The notes below the pieces were generated by a model. It was not told the DNA's origin. It did not search any database and saw nothing but the letters and a program-made list of their open reading frames with translations. Both the position numbers and the translations under genes were made by a program. Shown here piece after piece: positions 7,771 through 16,393 of a stretch of DNA of 64,000 bases. The DNA is from Sulfurospirillum sp. (lineage in GTDB: Bacteria > Campylobacterota > Campylobacteria > Campylobacterales > Sulfurospirillaceae), in assembly GCA_016744795.1 (NCBI GenBank), contig JADGDR010000005.1, positions 1-64,000 on the forward strand, read 5' to 3'. Position 1 is the stretch's first letter; the number at the start of each line of letters is the position of its first letter.

Positions 7771-10217
7771 CGAACTACAACTTTATTTCTTCCACTGTTT
7801 TTAGCATGATATAGAGCTTCATCAGCGCGTTTAAAAGTATCTTCTTTTTCATCATTTTCATGATACTGAGAAATACCAAAACTACATGTAATGCTTTTAA
7901 CAATAGGAAAATTAAAACATTCAATTTTATTTTTTATTTTTTTTGCAACAAGTTCTGCTTGTTTTATGTCAGTTTCAGGGCAGATAATTAAGAATTCTTC
8001 TCCTCCCCATCTTCCTAAAATATCTAAATTCCTTATGTTGTGTTGTAAAAGTTCTGATAGTTGAATTAAGATATTGTCTCCTATTTGATGTCCATAATCA
8101 TCATTGACATTTTTAAATAAGTCGATATCAATAAGTATAATGGAAAATATATTTTTGTATCTTTGTGCTCTTTGTAGTGCTATATCATAGTTATTGTCTA
8201 GATGCAGTCTATTTGGTATTTGTGTTAGGGTATCTGTTACAGATATCTTTTCTAGTTTCTTTTTATCTGTAATATTTTCTCGAATAGCATTAAACTCTTT
8301 TATAGTTCTATCTTTATTGAAAATAGGTGTAATTTTAGTATATGTCCAATAGTATGAACCATCTTTTTTTCTATTTTTCATTTCACTTTCCCAACAAGCA
8401 CCCTTTAGTATGGTTTCCCACATCTCTTTGTAATAACTATCATTCATATCTTCATATCTAAAAATATTGTGATTTTTCCCGATTAGTTCTTGTTTTGTAT
8501 AGCCTGTTAGTTGACACAAAGCTTCACTTATACTAGTTATATTTCCATCTATATCAGTTGTCGATACAAGGACATTATTTTCGATAATTTTTATATATTT
8601 TTTTATCTTTATGTTGTAGTTATGTATGGTATTATTTCTAAAAAGTAGTAGTATAACTAAAGTAGTTAAGAGAGCAAATATTTGCCAAAATAGTGAATAA
8701 TCAAACCCTTTTTCATATTTTATTCCTATATATTTGCTTAGAATATGTTGCTTGGTTTTTTCTGATAAATTTTTAACTGCCTTATTTAATATACTTAAAA
8801 GTATTTTGTCATCGTTTCTAACGGCTATGCTTAGTTCTAAGTTCTCATCAAATTTACCTGAAATCTTAAGCTCACCTGTAAACTCTTTTTGAAACATATA
8901 TCCTATAGTAGCCAAAGTATCTATGAAACCAAATAGTTGACCATTTGCAACTTTTTTAAGTCCATCAGATATATCTTTTACATTGATAATATTGATATTT
9001 GGATAATTTTTTTTTAAAGTTTCATTAAAGGCATATCCTTTTACTATTCCTATTTTTTCAGTTGATAATTTTTTTAAATTAACTATAAAAGGTACATCTG
9101 GTTTTGTAGCAATAACAACTGGCGTAGTAAAATATGGCGTAGTAAAATTCATAAATTTTTTTCTTTTTTTTGTTTTTGCTACTAGTGAAAGTATATCACA
9201 TTTTCTATTTTTGGCGAACCTTAATGATTGTTTCCACGTCGTGGTTTTTATAAGATTAATAGGAATACCAATGCCTTTTTGGAATATTTTAAAATACTGT
9301 GGTATCATTCCAATGTATTTTCCATCTTGATATTTTTCATAAGGCATCCAGTCTGGATCTATGCACATATTAATCTGTTTTTTTTCTTTTAAATAATTTT
9401 GTTCTATTTTTGTTAGTATTAATTTGTTGTCGTTTGTACTATAAGTTCTAAACCATTTCTCTTTTAATTTTGTTTTTTCAAATTCAGTAATAGTAGATAA
9501 ACCTTTATTTAAAATACTTATCGCCTCTGGCCAATCTTTTCTAATAGCAAATGCTAAGTCTAAACTATGTTTAAGAGGGTATGCAAAATCTAAATACGGA
9601 AGTCCTAGTTTTCCTAAAAGATAAGTTGTAGCACTATTTCCAAAAGTTAAATCTGCTTTACCATGTATAACTTCGTTTAACATTTCTTCTACAGTATTGG
9701 CATATATTATGGTTGAATTTATAAATTGCTTTGCTGTTTTTTCATCCATCATATTACCTTTGTGTATAACGATGGTTTTGTTAAATAAATCTTTATTTGA
9801 TTTTATATTTAGTGGATTTCTTGGTTTAACCATAACCATTTTTTGTAAAGATATATAGATGTTTGAAAAGTTAAACCATTTTTTCCTTTCTTGAAAAATA
9901 GCTAATGTACTAAGACCATCAATTTGATGTTTTTTTGCCATTCTTTGCATTTTTGACCAATTGCCAAGGACTTGAACAAAGTTTGCTCCAGTAGCTTTGT
10001 TTATTTTAGTTAGAATGTCATTATCATAACCTACAATTTCTCCTTTTTTGTTTTTCATAACATATGGTGCCCAACTGTCTCCAGTACCAAGTGTTATTGT
10101 AGGGTGATTTTTAATGAAATCTTTTTCTATTTGTGTTAAAGTAACTTGAGAAGATGCTTGTAGTGTATTTGCAAGAATTGTTATTAATAACATAATTTTA
10201 AAATGATTATTTATCAT
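7767..10217 (-). CDS. Membrane diguanylate cyclase with two periplasmic solute-binding domains and PAS
   Basis: An 816-residue sensor. It has a signal peptide, two tandem SBP_bac_3-type domains (about residues 30-255 and 275-500, each with amino-acid-binding-protein features such as TLGTGDSWAPY and CIDPDWMPYE), a membrane helix (about 515-532), a PAS domain (about 540-650, with YTKQELIGKNHNIFR and a PAC-like tail) and a C-terminal GGDEF domain. The active-site motif is GGEEF and an RxxD inhibitory I-site (RNLD) lies five residues before it, so a product-inhibited diguanylate cyclase is predicted. It is the first gene of the operon with the transglutaminase-like lipoprotein and ygbA. The ligand is unknown; amino acids or similar small solutes are likely. 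Confidence 0.92.
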   Translation of the reverse strand: MINNHFKIMLLITILANTLQASSQVTLTQIEKDFIKNHPTITLGTGDSWAPYVMKNKKGEIVGYDNDILTKINKATGANFVQVLGNWSKMQRMAKKHQIDGLSTLAIFQERKKWFNFSNIYISLQKMVMVKPRNPLNIKSNKDLFNKTIVIHKGNMMDEKTAKQFINSTIIYANTVEEMLNEVIHGKADLTFGNSATTYLLGKLGLPYLDFAYPLKHSLDLAFAIRKDWPEAISILNKGLSTITEFEKTKLKEKWFRTYSTNDNKLILTKIEQNYLKEKKQINMCIDPDWMPYEKYQDGKYIGMIPQYFKIFQKGIGIPINLIKTTTWKQSLRFAKNRKCDILSLVAKTKKRKKFMNFTTPYFTTPVVIATKPDVPFIVNLKKLSTEKIGIVKGYAFNETLKKNYPNINIINVKDISDGLKKVANGQLFGFIDTLATIGYMFQKEFTGELKISGKFDENLELSIAVRNDDKILLSILNKAVKNLSEKTKQHILSKYIGIKYEKGFDYSLFWQIFALLTTLVILLLFRNNTIHNYNIKIKKYIKIIENNVLVSTTDIDGNITSISEALCQLTGYTKQELIGKNHNIFRYEDMNDSYYKEMWETILKGACWESEMKNRKKDGSYYWTYTKITPIFNKDRTIKEFNAIRENITDKKKLEKISVTDTLTQIPNRLHLDNNYDIALQRAQRYKNIFSIILIDIDLFKNVNDDYGHQIGDNILIQLSELLQHNIRNLDILGRWGGEEFLIICPETDIKQAELVAKKIKNKIECFNFPIVKSITCSFGISQYHENDEKEDTFKRADEALYHAKNSGRNKVVVR

Positions 10218-10457
10218 GTTAATCCTTTAAATATAACTATTTTATTTTAACATAATTATTGTAATTATCTACAATAGCTGTATTTTAACATCATATTTGT
10301 CACATAAGTTTACTATAAAAAATCTTATTTATTATTTATTAAATTCTATTATACCATTTGTTTTTGACTCTTTTTTCTTATTTATGTGGTTTTTAAGTTC
10401 TTAGGAGGACTCAATTGGCTATAATCATCTGTTATAAAACAATTGTTTGAGGTTTTT
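10218..10457. promoter_or_regulatory. Divergent intergenic region between the sensor cyclase and the TonB-receptor operon
   Basis: 240 bp of very AT-rich sequence between divergently transcribed operons. For the plus strand a TATAAT at 10420-10425 is a plausible -10 box, though no convincing -35 is seen. CAATTG occurs on both sides of it (10412-10417 and 10439-10444), a possible operator. A Shine-Dalgarno-like AGGAGG at 10403-10408 is not followed by a useful start codon and may be a chance match. Confidence 0.3.
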
Positions 10458-12365
10458 ATGAAACAAGTTGTACTATTTTTTATTTTATTTACAGATATAC
10501 TTTTCTCAGATACATTAGAATCTTTACTCAAAGAGTACGAAATTACTTCTGAGAATTCTTTAAAAACAGTTGATGAAAAGTTGGGAAATGTTTTTATCTA
10601 TTCTCAAAAAGATATTAGATTAATGCAGTACAATACTCTTGACGATATATTAAAAGAGCTTCCTGTAGGTATTCTCAATAAAAATAGATTTGGCTTTTTT
10701 ACTCTTTCTTTAACGGGAAGTAAAACTTCTAGTGGATTTTTTAGATTTTTTATAGATGACCATGAAATAAGTTCTGCTTATACGCAATCTGCATCTCAGT
10801 CTTGGGGTGATTTACCTTTGGATTTTATTGATCATATTGAGATATATTATGGTGAAAGCTCTTTTGCCTTAGGTAATGCAACAGGTATGTATTTTGTAAG
10901 AATATATACTAAATCTGCTGTAAAAGAGAATGGAGGAGAACTCAAATCAGTACTTTTTGCAAATGGTTCAAGTTCTCATAGCATAGTTCATTCACAGAGT
11001 TTTGAAAATGGGTGGTCTTATCTGTTCTTTTTAAATAAAAACAGATTAAAAGATAAAACTGAGTATAACAATGAAATCTTAGAAAACAGCAAAGATAGAA
11101 AATATTTTTACGTTGACGTTAGTAACGAGAATACAAACATAAATATTGGATATACTGATTTAAAAAAAGATGCTTATATGGGTTTGTCTTTTGATGTAAT
11201 ACCAGATAGTAGTCAAATAAAATCAAATGACTTTTTCGTAAATATAACAAAATATTTGTTAGATGATAAATCAATTAAAATAGCTTTTTCAATGGATGTG
11301 GAGAATAGAGAGTATGAAGAGGAAAATGTTCAAGGAATAGGGCTTATACCCGTTCTAGATTTAGCGAATATGGGAACTACAACACCAAAATATTTTAGTG
11401 AAGATTTAAAATTTACTAAAACAAATGCTTATGTAGCAAAAAGTATTAAATATAAAAATAACAATATAATAACAGCATTTAACATAACAAATAAAAAATA
11501 TAAAGTTAAAAATAGAAAAACTATAAATTTTTTGAATCAAACTAACAAGCTAACTGAGTATAACAATTTTAATGAAGAGATGGTATACTCTTTATTGCTA
11601 CAAGATGATTATAAGGTAAATAATAATCTTCTTTTAATTGCAAATGCAAAAGTCGATAAGTATAAAAGAGAGAGTTATATAAAAGATTCTATTGAAAGTT
11701 TGTTTAGATTAGGGGTGATATATACTCCTTATGAAAACTTTGGATTAAAAGTTTTTTATACAGAGACTTATCTTCCTCCTTCATTTTATAATGTAGATTT
11801 TGTTGATAAACGTAGTCCAAATTTAAAATCACAAAAATATAAATATTATTCAATTGAAGGTGTTTATACTACCAATAAATCTAAATTTGGGATTATTTAT
11901 CATAATGTAAAAATAGATGATTTTATGTATCTTACTCCGGTTGGATTTACAAATATTGACCATGCTATTAAAACACAAGGGATTATGTTTAATTATGAGT
12001 ATCAATTTTCTCAAAAAAATAAAATTAATTTAAATTATTTTATTACAAAATTGAATGATATTACGACTAGTCCAACTGGTGGTGGGTACATTAAGTTTGT
12101 GGGAGAGCATAATAAACTTGGATATTTTAGTTCTTTGATTTATAAAAATTTTTATAAATATGATGGAGAGGAAGTCAAAAATAGTTTTGATTTGAGTCTT
12201 GGTGTAACCTATAGTTTTACAAAAGATTTTAGTTGTAGCATTAAAGGTGAAAATTTATTAGATAAATCTACAAAATCACTTTATACAAAGGGATTTTCAA
12301 AAACAGATTTTCCCCTCAATAATAACGACAGAAGGGTGTTGTTTTCTATGAAGTGGGTTTTTTAA
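10458..12365 (+). CDS. TonB-dependent receptor-like outer membrane protein
   Basis: About 635 residues: signal peptide (residues 1-17), a plug domain (about 40-155: TLDDILKELPVGI, then FFIDDHEISSAY and IDHIEIYYGESS, the usual plug landmarks) and a long beta-strand-rich barrel ending in KWVF, with the terminal aromatic residue needed for outer-membrane insertion. A late ENLLDKS is the typical penultimate-strand motif. I place the start at ATG 10458 (GAGG 5 bp upstream, proper signal peptide) rather than the TTG at 10443. The next two genes follow with 1-bp overlaps and encode an exported protein and a GGDEF-EAL protein, which suggests a sensory rather than purely nutritional role. No iron box or siderophore genes are adjacent. 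Confidence 0.9.
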   Translation: MKQVVLFFILFTDILFSDTLESLLKEYEITSENSLKTVDEKLGNVFIYSQKDIRLMQYNTLDDILKELPVGILNKNRFGFFTLSLTGSKTSSGFFRFFIDDHEISSAYTQSASQSWGDLPLDFIDHIEIYYGESSFALGNATGMYFVRIYTKSAVKENGGELKSVLFANGSSSHSIVHSQSFENGWSYLFFLNKNRLKDKTEYNNEILENSKDRKYFYVDVSNENTNINIGYTDLKKDAYMGLSFDVIPDSSQIKSNDFFVNITKYLLDDKSIKIAFSMDVENREYEEENVQGIGLIPVLDLANMGTTTPKYFSEDLKFTKTNAYVAKSIKYKNNNIITAFNITNKKYKVKNRKTINFLNQTNKLTEYNNFNEEMVYSLLLQDDYKVNNNLLLIANAKVDKYKRESYIKDSIESLFRLGVIYTPYENFGLKVFYTETYLPPSFYNVDFVDKRSPNLKSQKYKYYSIEGVYTTNKSKFGIIYHNVKIDDFMYLTPVGFTNIDHAIKTQGIMFNYEYQFSQKNKINLNYFITKLNDITTSPTGGGYIKFVGEHNKLGYFSSLIYKNFYKYDGEEVKNSFDLSLGVTYSFTKDFSCSIKGENLLDKSTKSLYTKGFSKTDFPLNNNDRRVLFSMKWVF

Positions 12366-12820
12366 TGAAGTTTTTTATATGCATATTTACTATTATTACA
12401 TCTTTATTTTCAAGTCAATATACATTTTTGCTAGAAAAATATGATAAAGAGATAGAACTTGAAGCAAAAATTTTGTTTGATATTGCAAAATCTTCAATAA
12501 AAAAAGATATAAAACTCTTTATACCTAAAATTACAAATATAGAAAAAAAAGTATATTCTAAGTACTTTATCTTGGCTAAAGAGTGTAAAACTTCAAATTT
12601 TATATTTATAAATAAGACTATACATAATGATAAATCATGTAACAAGTTAAATAAACTTTTTTTTACAAATAACTATAAAAAACTATTGTCAGATAGTAAA
12701 TATTATGGAGCATTTTTTTGGTGTAAAGGTAGACCAAATATTGTATTTATAAAAAGTAGGCTTGAAAAAAAAAGTATTGAACTACCTAATAACTATAATC
12801 AATATATAGAAAATTTTTGA
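12365..12820 (+). CDS. Small exported protein between a TonB receptor and a c-di-GMP protein
   Basis: About 151 residues with a signal peptide (residues 1-17). The start is the ATG in the TAATG junction with the receptor gene. The mature part has an alpha-rich N-terminal half (EIELEAKILFDIAKSS), two regions with cysteine (AKECKTS, NDKSCNKL) and a conserved-looking end, AFFWCKGRPNIVFI followed by LPNNYNQYI. I do not recognise a named family with certainty. Size, export and placement resemble YfiR-type periplasmic regulators that connect an outer-membrane protein to a diguanylate cyclase, but sequence similarity to YfiR/DUF4154 is not obvious. The stop overlaps the next start as TGATG. Confidence 0.7.
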   Translation: MKFFICIFTIITSLFSSQYTFLLEKYDKEIELEAKILFDIAKSSIKKDIKLFIPKITNIEKKVYSKYFILAKECKTSNFIFINKTIHNDKSCNKLNKLFFTNNYKKLLSDSKYYGAFFWCKGRPNIVFIKSRLEKKSIELPNNYNQYIENF

Positions 12821-14697
12821 TGAAAAATAAATTTTATTTAATGATTTTTGCAGCGGTTATTATTGTTATTTTAACAGTTATGTTTAGTATGATTTTGAAA
12901 CTAGAAAAAGAGACAAAAAACAAAATGTTTGAAATCTCAACATCAGATGTGTTTTCAATAGTCCAAAACAGTGCTAATACAATACAACAGTATTTAAAAA
13001 ATAGTACTAATTACATTGATGATATAAAAAATGACGTTTTACTTCAAAAAAAGATTGATAAGAATTTACAAATTCTAATTACCAAAAACATCAAATATGC
13101 ATATCTTCTATATAAAGATAAAAAAGGAATATTGAGGTTTTTAGCAGATGGCTCAGTAACAGAAGAAAAAGCCTTTTTAAATCAAAAGTTTGATGCAGAT
13201 AGCCCAATATGGTTTGATATTTATGAAAAAAAAGTACCTCTTACTATAGAACACACACTTTTATACAATTTATCTATAAGTCACATAGTGCCAATAATTT
13301 ATAATAAAAAAGTTGAATTGATTTTGGCAGTTGATTTTTCATTAAAAAAAGTTAAAGATACAGATGAAGTTATGAATTTGATAAAAAATGGTATTTTGAT
13401 AACTATCGTATGTATACTTATGTTTATACTTATTTTTTTAGTGCAAATAATAAGATATAAAAATATCAAAAAAACTGCATTTTATGATAAATTAACTAAT
13501 GTTTTAAATAGAAATTACTTGCAAAAAGCAAAAGATTTTTTTAACTTAAATGATTATATATTAGCAGTACTTGATATTGATTATTTTAAAAAAATAAATG
13601 ACACTTACGGACATCATATAGGTGATGAAATTTTAAAACGATTTGCAGATATAATTTTACATACTACTAGAGAAAAAGATGATATTGTAATTAGATATGG
13701 TGGTGAAGAGTTTTTAGTTTTAGCTAAAACTAAAAGAAATGATAACTTAAGTGCATTAAATTTAATAGAGAGGATTTTTTTTAATATACAAAAAAATAAA
13801 TTTCATATTTCTAATGAAGATTTTATTAACATAACAGTTTCTATTGGTGTTAATTTAACGCCACATTATTCAAAAAATTTTTCAGAAGCTTTTAAATTGG
13901 CAGATATTGCCCTGTATAATGCAAAAAATAGTGGTAGAAACAATATAGCAATTTATGATGAAAAAAATAAAGAAAATTCAAACATATCAATAAATGAGCT
14001 TAACTTTGCAATAGAAGATGATAGGGTTATTTGCCATTTTCAAAAGATTGTAGATGCACAAACACAAGAAACTTCATATTATGAAGCTCTTCTTAGGGTC
14101 ATAGATAAGAGGGGTAATTTGATTAAACCTGATAAAATATTGCCAGTAATTATGGGAACATTTATGTTAAGAGATATATCAAGAAAAGTACTAAATATCT
14201 GTTACGAAGAGTTGTTATCAAATCAAGAGATTTATATTAATGTAAATTTAAGTCCAGAAGATTTAATCAATGAACCTATTATTGATATCTTAAAAAATTA
14301 TGCGACAAAAGAGAATATTGCAAATAGACTTGGTATAGAGATAATACAGAGTGAAGAGATTGAAAATTATGAAAATGCAAAAAATAATTTATTTTTATTG
14401 AAAAAACTTGGTTATAAAATATTTTTAGATAATTTTGGTAATGGATATTCAAATTTTCTTTATCCTATTGAAATACAAGCAGATTATTTAAAGATAGATG
14501 GAGAAATAGTTAGAAAAATTATTGATGATAAGGACTCCTTTTTGGTTCTTAAAAGTATTGTCAATTTTGCAAAAGATGCAAATATAAAGGTCATAGCAAG
14601 ATGTGTCGAAAAACAAGAGATTTATGAAAAGGTAAAAACTTTAGATATTGAGTATTTTCAAGGTTATTTTTTCTCAAAACCAGATTTGATTAAGTAA
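12820..14697 (+). CDS. Membrane GGDEF-EAL protein with periplasmic sensor domain and degenerate EAL
   Basis: 625 residues: membrane helix 1 (about 6-26), a periplasmic sensor region (about 30-185), membrane helix 2 (about 190-210), GGDEF (about 220-380) and EAL (about 395-625). The cyclase motif GGEEF is intact but the residues five before it do not form the RxxD I-site. In the EAL domain EAL itself is kept (YEALLR), while the catalytic DDFG has become DNFG and the late AEGVE-type glutamate has become Arg (IARCVE). Loss of two metal/catalytic residues predicts no phosphodiesterase activity. It starts at the ATG in the TGATG junction and is the last gene of the receptor operon. Confidence 0.9.
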   Translation: MKNKFYLMIFAAVIIVILTVMFSMILKLEKETKNKMFEISTSDVFSIVQNSANTIQQYLKNSTNYIDDIKNDVLLQKKIDKNLQILITKNIKYAYLLYKDKKGILRFLADGSVTEEKAFLNQKFDADSPIWFDIYEKKVPLTIEHTLLYNLSISHIVPIIYNKKVELILAVDFSLKKVKDTDEVMNLIKNGILITIVCILMFILIFLVQIIRYKNIKKTAFYDKLTNVLNRNYLQKAKDFFNLNDYILAVLDIDYFKKINDTYGHHIGDEILKRFADIILHTTREKDDIVIRYGGEEFLVLAKTKRNDNLSALNLIERIFFNIQKNKFHISNEDFINITVSIGVNLTPHYSKNFSEAFKLADIALYNAKNSGRNNIAIYDEKNKENSNISINELNFAIEDDRVICHFQKIVDAQTQETSYYEALLRVIDKRGNLIKPDKILPVIMGTFMLRDISRKVLNICYEELLSNQEIYINVNLSPEDLINEPIIDILKNYATKENIANRLGIEIIQSEEIENYENAKNNLFLLKKLGYKIFLDNFGNGYSNFLYPIEIQADYLKIDGEIVRKIIDDKDSFLVLKSIVNFAKDANIKVIARCVEKQEIYEKVKTLDIEYFQGYFFSKPDLIK

Positions 14698-14984
14698 CCA
14701 TAAGCAAAGTATAGTAAAAACAGATAGCTAAAATATAAATAAAAAATTGCTTACAAGTGTGATGGAAATGATATACATGTAAAGACTCTTTAGATACTAT
14801 TATTTTATCTGGATAATAATTTTTATATTACATTAGCAAATCACATAAGTTTAGCTCCTATAATTATTAGGTATTTTACATTTGTATTTACTACTAAGGT
14901 TTTTTAGAACTACCATTAAAATGAAAGGTGGTTCTAGTATTTGTTCTTTCTAATTGTATATATCACATAGGTCGTAGTGGAAAA
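14698..14984. other. Gene-free gap with an inverted repeat and one TACATGTA
   Basis: 287 bp of AT-rich DNA without a convincing ORF. It holds one TACATGTA copy at 14774-14781 and an inverted repeat AGAACTACC/GGTGGTTCT (14906-14914 and 14927-14935, one G-T pair, 12-base loop). The repeat could be a terminator for the converging transcripts, but neither side has a strong U-tract in the right place. Confidence 0.5.
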
Positions 14985-15257
14985 TTATTCACCACCACCA
15001 GTACCGATTCCTGAATCAGGATGTGCATCAAATGTTTTAACATTTTTATTTATTTTTTTAGCTTTCCATAGAGCCTCAATAATTTCATCGATATCTTTGG
15101 CAGGTAACTCTATAATTGATATGTTATTTTCTTTTAACTCGATAGTGATAATAGGGTCACTAAATTCACCATGAGGTTGTTCTATATGCTTTATGGTTAT
15201 GGTGCCACCTCTTGAATTTGAGGAAAGAAGAGTACTAACTTTTGTTTGTTTTGACAT
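14985..15257 (-). CDS. Small hypothetical protein with a glycine-rich tail
   Basis: 90 residues, no signal peptide or membrane helix. The centre is a beta-strand/helix mix (DPIITIELKENNISIIELP, then IDEIIEALWKAKKI) and the C-terminus ends HPDSGIGTGGGE. Reverse-strand ATG 15257 has AAGGAT just upstream. I do not recognise the family. It stands alone, 328 bp from rpmH, and faces away from it. The short size and Gly-rich tail are reminiscent of RiPP precursors or ubiquitin-like tails, but no modification genes are adjacent, so nothing should be concluded. Confidence 0.6.
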   Translation of the reverse strand: MSKQTKVSTLLSSNSRGGTITIKHIEQPHGEFSDPIITIELKENNISIIELPAKDIDEIIEALWKAKKINKNVKTFDAHPDSGIGTGGGE

Positions 15258-15585
15258 AATTTATCCTTTATAATAATTTATCATATAATTTTAGCATAAT
15301 AAATAAGTTCTAATATGAAAAATCATGATTTTTTTTTATTATGTTCTAAAAAGTAACACTATTTAGAAATATATTGTTTTATAGTTTTGACAAAGTTGTA
15401 GAATTGTTAGTATTGGAGATTATGTTTATTAAACAAATTTACCTAAAATAAGTCAAAGTAGTGAAAAGATTGATAATGAAGTCTTAAAAAAGAAGTTTTA
15501 GGTTTACAATAGGAAAACTTATGTATTTTTTAAGTAAAAAAAAGGTAAAATCTACGACTTAAATAAATTTAACAAAGGATGTTTG
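15258..15585. other. Gap upstream of rpmH
   Basis: 328 bp of AT-rich DNA. I see no complete gene and no clustered DnaA-box-like sites. A short open stretch around 15440-15500 (about 20 codons ending at a TAG) may be chance or a remnant. The rpmH promoter must lie in the last 100 bp, but no box pair is convincing. Confidence 0.5.
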
Positions 15586-15720
15586 GTGAAAAGAACATAT
15601 CAACCACATAGTACTCCAAGAAAGCGTACTCATGGTTTTAGAACAAGAATGAAGACTAAGAATGGTCGTAAAGTAATATCTGCACGACGTGCAAAAGGTA
15701 GAAAGAGATTAGGACTATAA
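15586..15720 (+). CDS. rpmH: 50S ribosomal protein L34
   Basis: 44 residues, the standard L34 length, starting [20 protein letters not shown] and ending in the Lys/Arg-rich KGRKRLGL. L34 binds 23S rRNA. The start is GTG 15586, with AAGGA about 6 bp upstream; an adjacent TTG one codon earlier is possible but would break the invariant N-terminus. First gene of the conserved rpmH-rnpA-yidD-yidC-jag-mnmE block. Confidence 0.97.
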   Translation: MKRTYQPHSTPRKRTHGFRTRMKTKNGRKVISARRAKGRKRLGL

Positions 15721-15734
15721 GCAGTTTTGGAAAA

Positions 15735-16046
15735 TTGACCTTAAATAGTCAGTTTTCCAATGTTTATAAACATGGAAAGAAATGGCATTCGGATGGTGTT
15801 GTTGTCTTTTTTAAAAAAGGTTCAGAAAAGAAGGTTGGTTTTACAGCTAGCAAAAAAGTTGGTAATGCCGTCAAAAGAGCACAAGCGAAACGTAGAATGC
15901 GCGCATTGTTTTTTGAGAATCAAGAGAGCTTGATAGACGGTATTTATGTATTTGTAGCAAAAGATCGAATGAGTCAGATGTCTTATGATGAGTTAAAAAG
16001 AGGTTTTAATTGGTCTCTAAAGAGGCTAGAATGTCTAAAATCATGA
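15735..16046 (+). CDS. rnpA: Ribonuclease P protein component
   Basis: 103 residues. The RnpA signature is present: FSNVYKHGKKW near the N-terminus, VGFTASKKVGNAVKRAQAKRRMR (the RNR-type helix that binds RNase P RNA and pre-tRNA leader) and DGIYVFVAKDR. It cooperates with RnpB RNA to mature tRNA 5' ends. No ATG fits; TTG 15735 is the only sensible start in frame, 14 bp after rpmH. The end overlaps yidD by 16 bp, which is typical of this gene pair. Confidence 0.95.
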   Translation: MTLNSQFSNVYKHGKKWHSDGVVVFFKKGSEKKVGFTASKKVGNAVKRAQAKRRMRALFFENQESLIDGIYVFVAKDRMSQMSYDELKRGFNWSLKRLECLKS

Positions 16047-16369
16047 AATATTTGGCACTTTTTGTCCTAAAACTATATCAAAAAGTTTTTACACTGTTTA
16101 GTTATGGAAGTTGTAGGTATTATCCTACATGTTCTGAGTATGCCAAATGGCAGATTCTACACAATGGTTTTTTAAAAGCTTGTTTTTATAGTTTGTTGAG
16201 AATTTTAAGGTGTAACCAGTTGTTTCCAGGAGGAATTGACTATCCTGTTATAACTAAAAATTTTCAAAACACCATTGTTACTACTCGTACTTCTAATTCT
16301 GCTGATATTAAGTTTTGGTTTATACCAAAACAAAATAAAAGTTTTTATGTTATAAAAGCTTTTAAATAA
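16031..16369 (+). CDS. yidD: Membrane protein insertion efficiency factor YidD
   Basis: 112 residues. The YidD core is clear: an N-terminal amphipathic/hydrophobic helix, GSCRYYPTCSEYA with the two family cysteines, then RILRCNQLFPGGIDYPV. It assists YidC/Sec-dependent insertion at the inner membrane. I use ATG 16031 (AGAGG 5 bp upstream) instead of the longer TTG frame at 16010. The C-terminal 35 residues beyond the core are poorly conserved-looking. It lies between rnpA and yidC, the usual order. Confidence 0.93.
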   Translation: MSKIMKYLALFVLKLYQKVFTLFSYGSCRYYPTCSEYAKWQILHNGFLKACFYSLLRILRCNQLFPGGIDYPVITKNFQNTIVTTRTSNSADIKFWFIPKQNKSFYVIKAFK

Positions 16370-16393
16370 CATTCACTCTCAAAAGGGAACGCC

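Noticed and set aside
10443-10457. Upstream TTG start for the TonB receptor
   Set aside because: It adds MFEVF before the signal peptide and lacks a ribosome site; ATG 10458 fits better.
12365-12820. Calling the small exported protein YfiR
   Set aside because: Context fits, but the sequence does not show a recognisable DUF4154 pattern, so no name was given.
14698-14984. tRNA or small RNA gene in the gap
   Set aside because: No cloverleaf arms or CCA-like end; only a 9-bp inverted repeat.
15258-15585. Possible replication origin next to rpmH
   Set aside because: No dnaA or dnaN gene and no cluster of DnaA-box-like sites, although rpmH adjoins the origin in some other bacteria.
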